In this document: positions 50,581-59,541 of the stretch, piece after piece
Numbering within the stretch: the stretch's first letter is position 1
Layout of the letters: every line of letters starts with the position of its first letter
Assembly (NCBI RefSeq): GCF_003858645.1
Contig: NZ_RQJP01000004.1
Span: forward strand, 1 to 64,000
From: Larkinella knui
GTDB taxonomy: Bacteria; Bacteroidota; Bacteroidia; Cytophagales; Spirosomataceae
DNA length: 64,000 nt
Direction of reading: 5' to 3'
Position numbers and translations under genes: made by a program
The notes under the pieces: model-generated
Database searches by the model: none
What the model saw: the letters and a program-made list of their open reading frames with translations, nothing else
Told to the model about the DNA's origin: nothing

Positions 50581-51665
50581 ATTATTATCAATTCAGCACG
50601 GAGGATCTGGCGGCTGACGATTACTTCAAGGAGTGGGTCAGCTCGCCCGGTCCCGAAACGGAGGCTTTCTGGACCGAATTTCTGCGGGAGTATCCGGAAC
50701 GGTACTACCAGGTGGCCGAAGCCCGGCAACTGGTGGCCGGTTTGCGGGAAATCCAGCACCAGCCTGCCCTGACAGAGAACGTTGACGCCATCTGGAACCG
50801 AATCGAAACCACGCTCGAAAGTAGCCGCCCGATGCCGGTAGAGCGCTGGTTGACGGGGCCGCGGGCCTGGAAAGTGGCTGCTGCGGTTTTGCTGATTCTG
50901 GGCGTCGCCTGGGTCGGGCGTCAGCACTTGAGGAAAGTCGATTTTCCGGCTCCGGAATTGGCGCAGACCAGGGCAGAATGGGTCGAAACGCTCAATGAAG
51001 CCAGCCAGATCATGCACATTCAACTGGCGGACGGCAGCCGGGTCGATCTGCAAAAAGGCGGTCGGCTGCGCTACCGGAAAGATCTGGCGGGAGCGCAGCG
51101 GGAAGTGTATCTGACCGGCGAAGCTTTTTTTGACGTGACCAAAAATCCTAAAAAACCGTTCGTCGTGTATGCCAATGGTTTGGTAACAAAGGTGTTAGGG
51201 ACCAGCTTTCGGATCAAAGCGCCGGTGGATGCGCCGACGGTGACGGTGGATGTAAAAACCGGGCGGGTGTCGGTCTATCCCAACCAGCCGAGCCGGGTCC
51301 ACGATCCCGAATCGAAAGGAATGGTGTTGATGCCCAACCAGCAAGTCGTTTTTCAACGGGAAGCCGAAACGCTGAACAAACAACTCGTCGAGCGACCGCT
51401 TCCGCTCATTCCCAAAAAAGACATGCAGCGGTTTGTGTTTGAAGATGCCTCCGTCGACCGTGTTTTTACGGCCATCGAGCGGGCTTACGGGATCGATATT
51501 ATTTTCGATGAAGAAGTGATGCAGTATTGCACCCTGACGATGAGCATCGACAGCGAGGATCTTTTTCAAAAACTGGATGTCATCTGCAAGGTGCTCGACG
51601 CGCGTTACAAACTGATCGATGCGCAGATCGTGATCTACAGCAAAGGCTGTCCAAAACCGGGTTAA
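50577..51665 (+). CDS. FecR-like anti-sigma factor
   Basis: 362 residues from the ATG at 50577, which overlaps the sigma stop codon by four bases. An N-terminal cytoplasmic part (about 1-85) would hold the sigma factor. One membrane segment follows (AWKVAAAVLLILGVAWVG, about 98-115), then a periplasmic FecR domain (LADGSRVDLQKGGRLRYRKD; EVYLTGEAFFDVTKNPKKPF). A C-terminal DUF4974 domain (FVFEDASVDRVFTAIERAYG, about 285-360) completes it. The DUF4974 part is thought to meet the receptor's STN domain. It is translationally coupled to the sigma gene, and 185 bp with an unusual hairpin separate it from susC. Confidence 0.92.
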   Translation: MNYYQFSTEDLAADDYFKEWVSSPGPETEAFWTEFLREYPERYYQVAEARQLVAGLREIQHQPALTENVDAIWNRIETTLESSRPMPVERWLTGPRAWKVAAAVLLILGVAWVGRQHLRKVDFPAPELAQTRAEWVETLNEASQIMHIQLADGSRVDLQKGGRLRYRKDLAGAQREVYLTGEAFFDVTKNPKKPFVVYANGLVTKVLGTSFRIKAPVDAPTVTVDVKTGRVSVYPNQPSRVHDPESKGMVLMPNQQVVFQREAETLNKQLVERPLPLIPKKDMQRFVFEDASVDRVFTAIERAYGIDIIFDEEVMQYCTLTMSIDSEDLFQKLDVICKVLDARYKLIDAQIVIYSKGCPKPG

Positions 51666-51721
51666 GCATTCTACAACCTGTAAAACCGCTTCGATTTATG
51701 CCAATTCACTAAGCTTTTACC

Positions 51722-51757
51722 AAAAAAACATCAGCAGTGTTACGAGCACTACTGATG
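51722..51757 (-). terminator. Minus-strand intrinsic terminator in front of susC (possible antisense RNA end)
   Basis: On the minus strand CATCAGTAGTG, loop CTCGTAA and CACTGCTGATG (one mismatch) are followed by seven T residues. On the plus strand there is no T-run, so it does not fit termination of the operon. No minus-strand gene lies to its right within 7 kb. See the antisense RNA candidate. Confidence 0.7.
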
Positions 51758-51838
51758 CCAGATTTCCCTCGATGCGCTGGGTTTGCAGTCGTCTTTTTCA
51801 GGACGAAGAGGGTCGTTTTGTCCGAAAATTTAACAAAA
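51729..51838 (-). ncRNA. Candidate antisense small RNA opposite the susC leader
   Basis: A possible promoter on the minus strand has TTTG (51875-51872), 21 nt spacer and TAGCTTTA (51850-51843; 7 of 8 to TAnnTTTG). Starting near 51838 and ending at the terminator at 51729-51722 would give about 110 nt antisense to the susC 5' leader. PUL antisense RNAs in this position (DonS type) are known in Bacteroides. This is an inference from signals only. Confidence 0.35.
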
Positions 51839-51850
51839 CCTTTAAAGCTA

Positions 51851-54800
51851 ATGAAAAAACCAATACCAATCCAAACCCTGCTATTACTCATGAAACTCTC
51901 GCTGGCACAGGTCATCCTGTCCCTAATTTTTACGGGTGTTTCGCTGGCCTACGACGCCACCGCCCAGGAGGTACTGAATAAGCGGGTAAGCTTTCGGTTT
52001 GAAAATCAGGGCTTACGCACGGTGTTGAAAGAGATCGAACACCAGACCAACATCCGGTTTGCTTTCCGCCCCCGGGAAATTCCGTTCGACCGCAAAACGA
52101 CCATCATTGCATCCAACGAATCGCTGGGGGCGGTGTTGGATAAAGTGGTAAAACCGCTCAAACTTCGCTACGAAGTAATTGGTCGCCAGATCGTTATCTC
52201 GCCCATTTCGCAGCCGGCCAAGCCGGAAACCGCCCTTCCGGTAGCCGACGAAAATACCGCTCTGCTGGGTTCGGTTGAGCAACCCGTCAGCGGAACCGTC
52301 CGCGATGAAGCCGGGCTGGCGCTGCCGGGCGTGAGTGTGGTGGTGAAAGGCACCACCAAAGGCACCTCGACCGACGCCGAAGGGGCCTTTCGCCTTTCGG
52401 TGCCGGATACCAAATCGGTGCTGGTATTTTCCTATGTCGGGTTTGTAAATCAGGAAGTTGCGGTTGCTAGCCAGACCACGTTTACGATCACGATGAAGGC
52501 CGACGACAAAACCCTGAGTGAAGTCGTCGTGGTCGGGTACGGTACGCAGAAAAAAGCCGATCTGACCGGCGCCATTGCCACCATTTCGGCGGATAAACTC
52601 AAGGGCAAAGCGGCCGTTTCGTACGGCGAAGCGCTGGTGGGCCAGATGGCGGGTGTGCAGGTGCAGCAGATTAACGGCGCTCCCGGTGGCGAGGGGTTGT
52701 CGGTTCGGGTGCGGGGAACGGGGTCCATTACGGCGGGAAATACGCCCCTGTACGTGATCGACGGGTATCCGATTGAAGGCAGCGCCTTTTCGCTGGTCAA
52801 TCCCTCCGATATTGAAAGTATTCAGGTTTTGAAAGATGCCTCATCCACGGCCATTTACGGGTCGCGGGGTTCCAACGGGGTTATTATTGTGACTACAAAA
52901 AAAGGCAGCATTGGTGCTCCAACCATCTCTTACAACGCATTTTACGGTATTCAGCAGGTCGCCCGACAAATAGACGTGATGAACACCCGTGAATACATTG
53001 AATTCTTTAAAGACGGCCACAACCAGGCCTGGCTGGATCGGGCACCGATGCCCGGCGATGCCCCGCATACCATCAATGATCCCAATTCCATCCGTGAAAA
53101 ATATACGAACTCCGGCTTTTACGTCATTCCCGAAAGTTTCAATGATCCAAGCAAGTTTGCGGACATCAACTGGCAGGATAAAATCTTTCGAATCGCCCAG
53201 ACGCAGCGGCACGAGCTTTCCATAACCGGGGGCGTTGAAAAGACGCGGTATGCGATTTCGGCAGGGTATACGAACCAGGACGGTATTCAGATCAAAACCG
53301 ACTTCAAACGGTATAATTTGCGGGCGAACGTTACGTCCAACATCAGCAAAAAACTGGAAATCGGTACCACGATCAGCGCCTATTATTCCGAAAACAACAA
53401 CGTCGATGATGGGAAAGACAGCCCGCTGGCCTATGCGGTTTATCTGCCCCCGATTTATCCGCTCAGAAATGCCGATGGCACCTACGGTTCGCAGGTCCGG
53501 AACCCCGAAATCTGGGCGGGCGACGTCGCTAACCCGGTCGGTATTGCCGAAAATGTGACCAACTTCACCACCCGAAACGGCCTCATTGCGTCGGTGTACG
53601 GGCAGTATGAAATCATTGAAGGCCTGAAATACCGGATCAGCCTGAACGGGTCGCTGGAAAACAAGCGGTTGAAATACTACCGGCCTTCGTTTGTCGATAC
53701 CGACGGTTCGCGCGCTCCCAAAACCGCTGACGCCCGGAATGAAACCTGGCTGGATCGCAACTGGCTGATCGAACATACGTTGAATTACAACAAGACGCTG
53801 TTCAGCAAGCACGCCATTGGTTTGTTAGCCGGGTATACGGCCCAGAAAACCATCGGTGAATACGCCCAGGTGATGGCCCAGAACTTTCCCAACGACGTAA
53901 TCCGGACGCTGAATGCCGGGCAGATCGTGGGCGGCACGAACACGGAATTTCGCAACTCGCTGATTTCGTATTTGGGCCGGTTTACGTATTCCTACGACGA
54001 AAAATACCTGCTCACGGCCAGCATCCGGACCGACGGTTCGTCCAAGTTCGGGGCCAACAACAAATGGGGCACGTTTCCGTCGCTTTCCGTCGGCTGGCGG
54101 GTCAGTAGCGAGCCGTTCATGCAGGATATCCGGCAAATTACCGATCTGAAACTGCGGGCCAGCTGGGGGCTCGTGGGCAATAACCGCATCGGGAATTACG
54201 ACGCCATTGCGCGCACCAGCTCCAATTATTACGTCCTGAACAACAACCTGGTCAACTCGGTCAATCCGATCAATTATCCGAACCCTGATTTAGGCTGGGA
54301 AAAAACCCGGCAGTGGAACCTCGGCTTCGATCTGGGCTTGCTGAACGGACGGATTCAGGTGGAAGCGGATTTCTACAACAGCCGGTCGGTCGATTTGCTG
54401 CTGAATGTGCCGGTTCCGACGCTGACCGGCTACGCCACGCAGCTTCAGAACATCGGGCAGGTGGAAAACAAGGGCATGGAGTATCTGGTGAGAACCCGCA
54501 ACCTGATCGGCAAGCTGAAATGGTCGACGGATTTCAATATTTCCTTCAACAAAAACAAAGTGCTGGCGCTGGGGCCGGATCGACTGCCGATTTACGCGGG
54601 TGCGCCCAATGCCAACAACACCTTTATTACGACGATTGGGCAGCCCATTGCCACGTTTTACGGCTATCAGTACGACGGTATTTTCAAAAACCAGTCGGAA
54701 CTGGATGCCGCGCCCCATTTGGCGAACGACCACCCCGGCGATCCGCGCTACGTCGACATCAACAAAGACGGCGTGATCAGTGCCGCCGACAAAACCTATC

Positions 54801-55318
54801 TGGGCAACAACCAGCCGAAGTTTATGTACGGTTTTAGCAATGATTTTTCCTACAACCGCTTCGACCTGAACATTCAGCTGACCGGTTCGCAGGGTGCCAA
54901 GCTGTTTAGTTTCTTCAACCGGATGGTCGGTATTTACCACGGCGACCGGAACGGCCGGGCCAAGCTGATCGATCGCTGGCGGTCGGAAAGTGATCCCGGA
55001 TCGGGCGACATCCTGCGGGCCAACCGCGACCCGAAAGGCCTGCAAAAAGAACCTTCCAGCTACTGGGTGGAAGATGGCTCGTTCCTGCGCATCCGCAATG
55101 TTTCGCTGGGCTACAATTTTGCACCTGCCCTCACCCAACGCCTGCACGTCAAGGGGTTACGGGTTTACGTGACGGGGCAAAACCTGTATACCTTCACGAA
55201 ATATCCGGGCTTCGATCCGGAAACGAGCAGCCAGGGCGACGGTTTGTCGCGCGGTGGTGATTACCTGGGGTATCCGGCTGCCCGCACCATCATCGCTGGA
55301 CTTAATGTAAGTTTTTAA
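51851..55318 (+). CDS. SusC/RagA-family TonB-linked outer-membrane protein with STN signalling domain
   Basis: 1155 residues from the ATG at 51851 (MKKPIPIQTLLLLMKLSLAQ); the frame upstream crosses the hairpin and is not part of the gene. After the signal peptide (to about ATAQ) comes the STN domain (about 45-125: RFENQGLRTVLKEIEHQTNI), which signals to the FecR protein. A carboxypeptidase-like regulatory domain (GTVRDEAGLALPGVSVVVKG), plug (SKVVVVGYGTQ-type VVVVGYGTQKKADLTGA; LYVIDGYPIEGS) and barrel follow, ending RTIIAGLNVSF. SusC proteins form the transport channel with a SusD lid. The next gene encodes that lid. The STN domain with an upstream FecI/FecR pair indicates substrate-induced trans-envelope signalling. 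Confidence 0.95.
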   Translation: MKKPIPIQTLLLLMKLSLAQVILSLIFTGVSLAYDATAQEVLNKRVSFRFENQGLRTVLKEIEHQTNIRFAFRPREIPFDRKTTIIASNESLGAVLDKVVKPLKLRYEVIGRQIVISPISQPAKPETALPVADENTALLGSVEQPVSGTVRDEAGLALPGVSVVVKGTTKGTSTDAEGAFRLSVPDTKSVLVFSYVGFVNQEVAVASQTTFTITMKADDKTLSEVVVVGYGTQKKADLTGAIATISADKLKGKAAVSYGEALVGQMAGVQVQQINGAPGGEGLSVRVRGTGSITAGNTPLYVIDGYPIEGSAFSLVNPSDIESIQVLKDASSTAIYGSRGSNGVIIVTTKKGSIGAPTISYNAFYGIQQVARQIDVMNTREYIEFFKDGHNQAWLDRAPMPGDAPHTINDPNSIREKYTNSGFYVIPESFNDPSKFADINWQDKIFRIAQTQRHELSITGGVEKTRYAISAGYTNQDGIQIKTDFKRYNLRANVTSNISKKLEIGTTISAYYSENNNVDDGKDSPLAYAVYLPPIYPLRNADGTYGSQVRNPEIWAGDVANPVGIAENVTNFTTRNGLIASVYGQYEIIEGLKYRISLNGSLENKRLKYYRPSFVDTDGSRAPKTADARNETWLDRNWLIEHTLNYNKTLFSKHAIGLLAGYTAQKTIGEYAQVMAQNFPNDVIRTLNAGQIVGGTNTEFRNSLISYLGRFTYSYDEKYLLTASIRTDGSSKFGANNKWGTFPSLSVGWRVSSEPFMQDIRQITDLKLRASWGLVGNNRIGNYDAIARTSSNYYVLNNNLVNSVNPINYPNPDLGWEKTRQWNLGFDLGLLNGRIQVEADFYNSRSVDLLLNVPVPTLTGYATQLQNIGQVENKGMEYLVRTRNLIGKLKWSTDFNISFNKNKVLALGPDRLPIYAGAPNANNTFITTIGQPIATFYGYQYDGIFKNQSELDAAPHLANDHPGDPRYVDINKDGVISAADKTYLGNNQPKFMYGFSNDFSYNRFDLNIQLTGSQGAKLFSFFNRMVGIYHGDRNGRAKLIDRWRSESDPGSGDILRANRDPKGLQKEPSSYWVEDGSFLRIRNVSLGYNFAPALTQRLHVKGLRVYVTGQNLYTFTKYPGFDPETSSQGDGLSRGGDYLGYPAARTIIAGLNVSF

Positions 55319-55343
55319 TCACCTGATAGTCAATTTCTGGAAC

Positions 55344-56852
55344 ATGAAACGAATTCTTATACTGGTCCTGCTCGTTGCGGTTTCTTTCTCCTGCAAGGAG
55401 GAATTTATCGATCTTCAGCCCATTTCGGACATGAACGCGGGCGTATTTTACAAATCCGAACAGGATATGAATCAGGCGGTCATGTCGCCCTATTCGTCCC
55501 TGCGGAATGTCTACAACCAGCTTTTTATCTACATGGGCGAGGTTCGTTCGGACAATACCACGTTTTCCTGGGTGCCGGGCGATTCTAAAAACATGACGTC
55601 CATCGACAATTTCGGGGATGTGATGCTGTCCGACAATACGTTTGTGCTGAACTTCTGGAACAACGTTTACAACACCATTCTGCGGTGTAACATCGTGCTG
55701 GATAAAATCGACGCTGTATCGTTCAAGGATCCAAAACTGAAAGAACAGTATAAAGCGGAAGCCAGATTCATCCGGGCACTGATGTATTTCTGGCTGGTTC
55801 GCGTCTACGGCGATGTGCCGAAAGTTGACAAACAGTTATCGGTGTCGGAAGCCTACGCCGTCGGGCGCACGTCGACGCAGGAGGTGTATGACTTTATCGT
55901 TGAAGACTTGAAATTTGCCGAAGCCAACCTGCCGGTTTCGTATGCCGCGGTCGACAAAGGGCGCGTTACCGTAGGCGGAGCCAAAGGGCTGCTGGCGAAA
56001 GTGTACATGACGATGGCGGGCTATCCTCTGAAAAAAGGAGCATCGCATTACGCCCTGGCGGAAGCCAAAGCCCTGGAAGTGATCAGCATGCCGACCTATT
56101 CGCTGGTGCCGGATTACAAGGCCCTGTTCGATGTGAAAAATGAAAACAGCGCGGAATCGTTGTTCGAGATTCAGTATAAAAAAGGCGGAACCTCCACGGG
56201 AAGCCCCTGGAACAACGATTTTGCCCCCCGGTTTTCGAACAAGGAAGTGGTTCTGATTGGCGACAAGAGCGGTTTTAATGCCCCCACCCCGTCGATGTCG
56301 GCAGCCTACGAAACCGGCGATCCGCGCAAAACCGTATCCATGAGCGATAACTACGTGGCGGTGCCGGGTGGCAACACGGTGAACGAAAAATACGTGAAGA
56401 AATACTACGACGTTTCGTTTGCGGGTTCCGATAACGACAACAACTGGATTGAACTCCGGCTGGCGGATGTCTATCTGCTCTACGCCGAAGCCCTGGTGCG
56501 GCAGGGAAAACAATCCGAAACCGCCTTGCTGTACCTCAATAAAATTCGCCAGCGCGCCCGGAATAGTACCGGTGGTTCGGCAAGTATACTGGCTGATTAT
56601 CCGCCTTTTACTTCCAGTGACGCCTTTTTGCTGGCCATCGAAAAAGAGCGCCGGGTGGAGCTGGCTTTTGAAAATCACCGCTGGTTCGACCTGGTCAGAA
56701 CGGAGCGGGCCAAAGCCGTGATGTCGCAGGAGCAGAAAGAACAGAACGGATTCAATCCGGCTTCGTGGAGCGACAACATGCTGCTGTTTCCGATTCCGTT
56801 GTCGGTTATTCAATCGAATCCTGATAAAATCAAGCAAAATCCTGGCTACTGA
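55344..56852 (+). CDS. RagB/SusD-family nutrient-binding lipoprotein
   Basis: 502 residues. The lipobox is FSC (C17) in VAVSFSCKEEF. The SusD fold is shown by the TPR-like helices (AEARFIRALMYFWLVRVYGDVP, about 128-150). Other SusD segments are IELRLADVYLLYAEALVRQG and IEKERRVELAFENHRWFDLV near the C-terminus, with NPGY at the very end, as in many relatives. It forms the extracellular lid of the SusC channel and binds the substrate. The substrate is probably a glycoside, going by the downstream genes. It lies 25 bp after susC. Confidence 0.95.
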   Translation: MKRILILVLLVAVSFSCKEEFIDLQPISDMNAGVFYKSEQDMNQAVMSPYSSLRNVYNQLFIYMGEVRSDNTTFSWVPGDSKNMTSIDNFGDVMLSDNTFVLNFWNNVYNTILRCNIVLDKIDAVSFKDPKLKEQYKAEARFIRALMYFWLVRVYGDVPKVDKQLSVSEAYAVGRTSTQEVYDFIVEDLKFAEANLPVSYAAVDKGRVTVGGAKGLLAKVYMTMAGYPLKKGASHYALAEAKALEVISMPTYSLVPDYKALFDVKNENSAESLFEIQYKKGGTSTGSPWNNDFAPRFSNKEVVLIGDKSGFNAPTPSMSAAYETGDPRKTVSMSDNYVAVPGGNTVNEKYVKKYYDVSFAGSDNDNNWIELRLADVYLLYAEALVRQGKQSETALLYLNKIRQRARNSTGGSASILADYPPFTSSDAFLLAIEKERRVELAFENHRWFDLVRTERAKAVMSQEQKEQNGFNPASWSDNMLLFPIPLSVIQSNPDKIKQNPGY

Positions 56853-56856
56853 CCCG

Positions 56857-57564
56857 ATGAAAATTCAAATCCTACGCGTGCTTTTCGCGTGCTTGCTGGC
56901 GGTGCCAACGGCGGTTTTTGCGCAGAAGGCCAATACCTTGACGCCCAAAGAGAAAAAAGAAGGCTGGGTTCTGCTGTTCGACGGCAGCAGTTCGGCGGGT
57001 TGGAAAACGCCATCCGGAAACCCGGTTCCGGCGGGGTGGGAAATCAAAAACGGTACGCTGACCGCCAAAAAAGGCGGCAAAGGCGGTGATATTATCAGTG
57101 AAAACGAGTATTCGGATTTCGACCTGACGTTCGAGTATACCATCGAACCGACCGGCAACAGTGGCGTCAAGTATTTTTATACGAAATACGACAAGGGTGG
57201 CAATCTGGGCATGGAATACCAGCTTCTGGACGACAAGCTGGCGGAGGATAACAAGAAGGAAAACCACCTGACGGGTTCCTTTTACGACGTCATACCGCCC
57301 AATGCCGCGCTGAAAAAGACCAACGAACCGGGCCAGTGGAATACCGTGCGAATCGTTTCCAATGGCAAAAAAGTGGAACACTGGCTGAATGGTGTGAAAA
57401 TTCTCGAATTTACGCGGGGCAGTCAGGCGTTTACGGATGCGGTGGCGCTGAGCAAGTTCAACAAGGCGGAACCCGCTTTTGGAACGGTGGAAAAAGGCCA
57501 TATTCTGTTGCAGGAGCACGGCGGTGAGGTTTCGTTTAAAAATATCAAAATCAAAGTGTTATAA
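56857..57564 (+). CDS. DUF1080 / 3-keto-disaccharide hydrolase domain protein
   Basis: 235 residues with a signal peptide (MKIQILRVLFACLLAVPTAVFA). The PF06439 domain shows GWVLLFDGSSSAGWKTPSG, then GWEIKNGTLTAKKG, FDLTFEYTIEPTGNSGVKYF and GQWNTVRIVSNGKKVEHWLN, ending VSFKNIKIKVL. The fold is a concanavalin-like jelly roll. Family members have been shown to cleave 3-keto-glycosides after a dehydrogenase has oxidised the sugar. The dehydrogenase-like gene follows by 8 bp and the SusD gene is 4 bp upstream, so this is one operon. No glycosyl hydrolase of a classical family is present. Confidence 0.88.
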   Translation: MKIQILRVLFACLLAVPTAVFAQKANTLTPKEKKEGWVLLFDGSSSAGWKTPSGNPVPAGWEIKNGTLTAKKGGKGGDIISENEYSDFDLTFEYTIEPTGNSGVKYFYTKYDKGGNLGMEYQLLDDKLAEDNKKENHLTGSFYDVIPPNAALKKTNEPGQWNTVRIVSNGKKVEHWLNGVKILEFTRGSQAFTDAVALSKFNKAEPAFGTVEKGHILLQEHGGEVSFKNIKIKVL

Positions 57565-57572
57565 GCCTTCGT

Positions 57573-58922
57573 ATGGAAAAAAGACGCGAGTTTATTAAGA
57601 AAATAGCCGCCGGTTCGGCCAGTCTGGCCGTCGGCGGAACGGCCTTCGGATTCAGTGCCAAAAGCTACAACCGCATCATGGGCGCGAATGAACTGATTCG
57701 GGTAGCCACGATTGGCGTCAACAGCCGGGGAAACAGCATGGGCGGCACCATTGCCGGACAGAAAAACGCCGAAGTGGCCACGGTTTGCGACGTGGATGAA
57801 CGCGCCATTCCCAAGGCCATCGCCACCATCAAAAAGGTTAAATCGACGGCCAGCCCCAAATCGGAAAAAGATTGCCGGAAAGTGATGGAAGACAAATCAA
57901 TCGATGCGATTTACATCGCAACGCCTGACCACTGGCACGCTCCGCTGACCATTATGGGCTGTCAGGCCAATAAACACGTATACGTTGAAAAACCGCTGAG
58001 CCACAATCCGCACGAAGGCGAGCTGGCCATTGCGGCCGCCCGCAAATACAACAAGGTGGTTCAGATGGGCGCGCAACGCCGGTCGGCACCGGTTTTAACG
58101 GAAGGCATTCATCAGTTGCACAACGGTATTATCGGACGCGTGTATCTGGCTAAAGCGTGGTATACGAACAAGCGTAAGGCCACGGTTTTGAAACCGGGGA
58201 CGGTTCCGTCCTGGCTGGATTACGAATTGTGGCAGGGGCCAGCTCCGCGAATGCCGTACAAAGAAGGCCTGATTCACTACGACTGGCACTGGTTCTGGCA
58301 CTGGGGAACCGGCGAAGCGCTGAACAACGGCACCCACGAGGTTGATGTGGCCCGCTGGGGACTGAACGTCGATTTTCCGACACGCGTCACGTCCGTGGGT
58401 GGTCGCTACGAATTTAAAGACGACTGGGAAACGCCCGATACCCAGGTCATTACGATGGATTACCCCGGTCGCGTGTCGCTGATGTGGGAATCCCGAAGCT
58501 CGAACGGCCGCAAAATTGAAGGACTGGATCGCGGCATTATTTTCTACGGCGAAAACGGCAGTCTCGATACCGGTGGGGATAGCTACAAAGTTTATGATCT
58601 GGACGGCAAGCTGGTGAAGGACATAAAATCCGTCAGTGACGGCGAAGGCGATGTGCAGGGTCGGAACACGGCCAGCCCGAGTTTAGGCATGGACAATCTC
58701 CACGTCGCGGATTTTCTGGATGCAATCAAAAACAACCGCCGTCCGAATTGCGATGTCGAATTGGGGTATAAAAGCGTAGTGGCGATGCAATTGGGAAATA
58801 TTGCCTGGCGCGTGGGTCGGGATTTGAAAATCGACCCCAAAAATGGCCACATCATCGGCGACAAAGACGCCCAAAAGCTCTGGAGCCGGGATTACGAAAA
58901 AGGCTGGGAGCCCAAAGTGTAA
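57573..58922 (+). CDS. Gfo/Idh/MocA-family oxidoreductase, Tat-exported
   Basis: 449 residues. The start has a Tat-like signal (RREFIKKIAAGSASLAVGG, twin Arg at residues 4-5), which would export the folded cofactor-loaded enzyme. The Rossmann part starts RVATIGVNSRGNSMGG (about 43-58), with VCDVDERAIPKA. The EKP motif (VYVEKPLSHN, about 135) holds the catalytic Lys, and the GTHEVDVARWGLNV segment (about 250) holds the conserved His. Members oxidise a sugar hydroxyl, often at C3, with a tightly bound NAD(P). With the DUF1080 protein beside it, the likely job is oxidation then cleavage of an imported glycoside. It is the last gene of the locus. Confidence 0.9.
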   Translation: MEKRREFIKKIAAGSASLAVGGTAFGFSAKSYNRIMGANELIRVATIGVNSRGNSMGGTIAGQKNAEVATVCDVDERAIPKAIATIKKVKSTASPKSEKDCRKVMEDKSIDAIYIATPDHWHAPLTIMGCQANKHVYVEKPLSHNPHEGELAIAAARKYNKVVQMGAQRRSAPVLTEGIHQLHNGIIGRVYLAKAWYTNKRKATVLKPGTVPSWLDYELWQGPAPRMPYKEGLIHYDWHWFWHWGTGEALNNGTHEVDVARWGLNVDFPTRVTSVGGRYEFKDDWETPDTQVITMDYPGRVSLMWESRSSNGRKIEGLDRGIIFYGENGSLDTGGDSYKVYDLDGKLVKDIKSVSDGEGDVQGRNTASPSLGMDNLHVADFLDAIKNNRRPNCDVELGYKSVVAMQLGNIAWRVGRDLKIDPKNGHIIGDKDAQKLWSRDYEKGWEPKV

Positions 58923-58950
58923 AATTGTATAGCCGTTAAATTGTGTCTAG

Positions 58951-59076
58951 CCCCCGGTTTCAACCGGGGGTTATAAACGCTAACTTAGTAGCTTCTAACA
59001 ACCGTTTTAACGGTTTATAAACGGTTCGGTTGCCAGCGTTGCCGTCGTTTTTCCCGCCCCCGTTGAAACCGGGGGC
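58951..59076. repeat. Palindromic repeat cluster after the SusC/SusD locus
   Basis: Three palindromes lie in tandem: CCCCCGGTTTCAACCGGGGG (58951-58970), AACCGTTTTAACGGTT (59000-59015), and a second G/C-rich one at 59055-59076 (CCCCCGTTGAAACCGGGGG). The first and third are inverted near-copies of each other. The cluster is between convergent genes and may act as terminator, but its form suggests a repeat family. Confidence 0.7.
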
Positions 59077-59094
59077 GGCTGGCGTTGCAATCGA

Positions 59095-59541
59095 CTATTC
59101 GGGAATCAGGGCGTATTGATCAATCGTGTTACCGGTTTTGCGGCTTTCCGCCGTGCGTTGCAATTCGAGCGACAAACCGTCGGGTTCGGCTAGAATATAG
59201 TATTCAATAATGCCGCCGGTATTGGTTGGTTTTGGTGTCAGATTACTCAGGATCAGGCGCTTGTTATCCGTCGAAACTGTCCAGATTCCCGTAACGAGCC
59301 GACCGTCGATGTCAATTAAACTCACCTTGTCAGCCTGGCTCAGATCGAGCCGGAAGCGGGTATAACCCGGTTTAATGTTCGTAGGCGCTCCCAGCGTAAA
59401 CACCAGCAAATCCGCTTCCTTGACGGTATTGGCCTTCCAGACTTTTGCCAGCCGATCGGTGACGGGTGCCAGTGGTTTCACCCGGCAACTCGCCAGGCTC
59501 ATTAGAAGGAAAATGAGCAAAAAATAGCGTTGTTTTTTCAT
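59095..59541 (-). CDS. Small lipoprotein (148 aa)
   Basis: 148 residues from the ATG at 59541 with lipobox LASC (C19) in MKKQRYFLLIFLLMSLASC. A mature region of mixed beta strands (RFRLDLSQADKVSLIDIDGR, then GIWTVSTDNKRLILSNLTP) resembles a small lipocalin-like or DUF-type beta-sandwich. I cannot assign a family with confidence. Its ATG overlaps the stop codon of the upstream FN3 protein gene (ATGA), so the two are translationally coupled and probably function together at the surface. Confidence 0.75.
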   Translation of the reverse strand: MKKQRYFLLIFLLMSLASCRVKPLAPVTDRLAKVWKANTVKEADLLVFTLGAPTNIKPGYTRFRLDLSQADKVSLIDIDGRLVTGIWTVSTDNKRLILSNLTPKPTNTGGIIEYYILAEPDGLSLELQRTAESRKTGNTIDQYALIPE

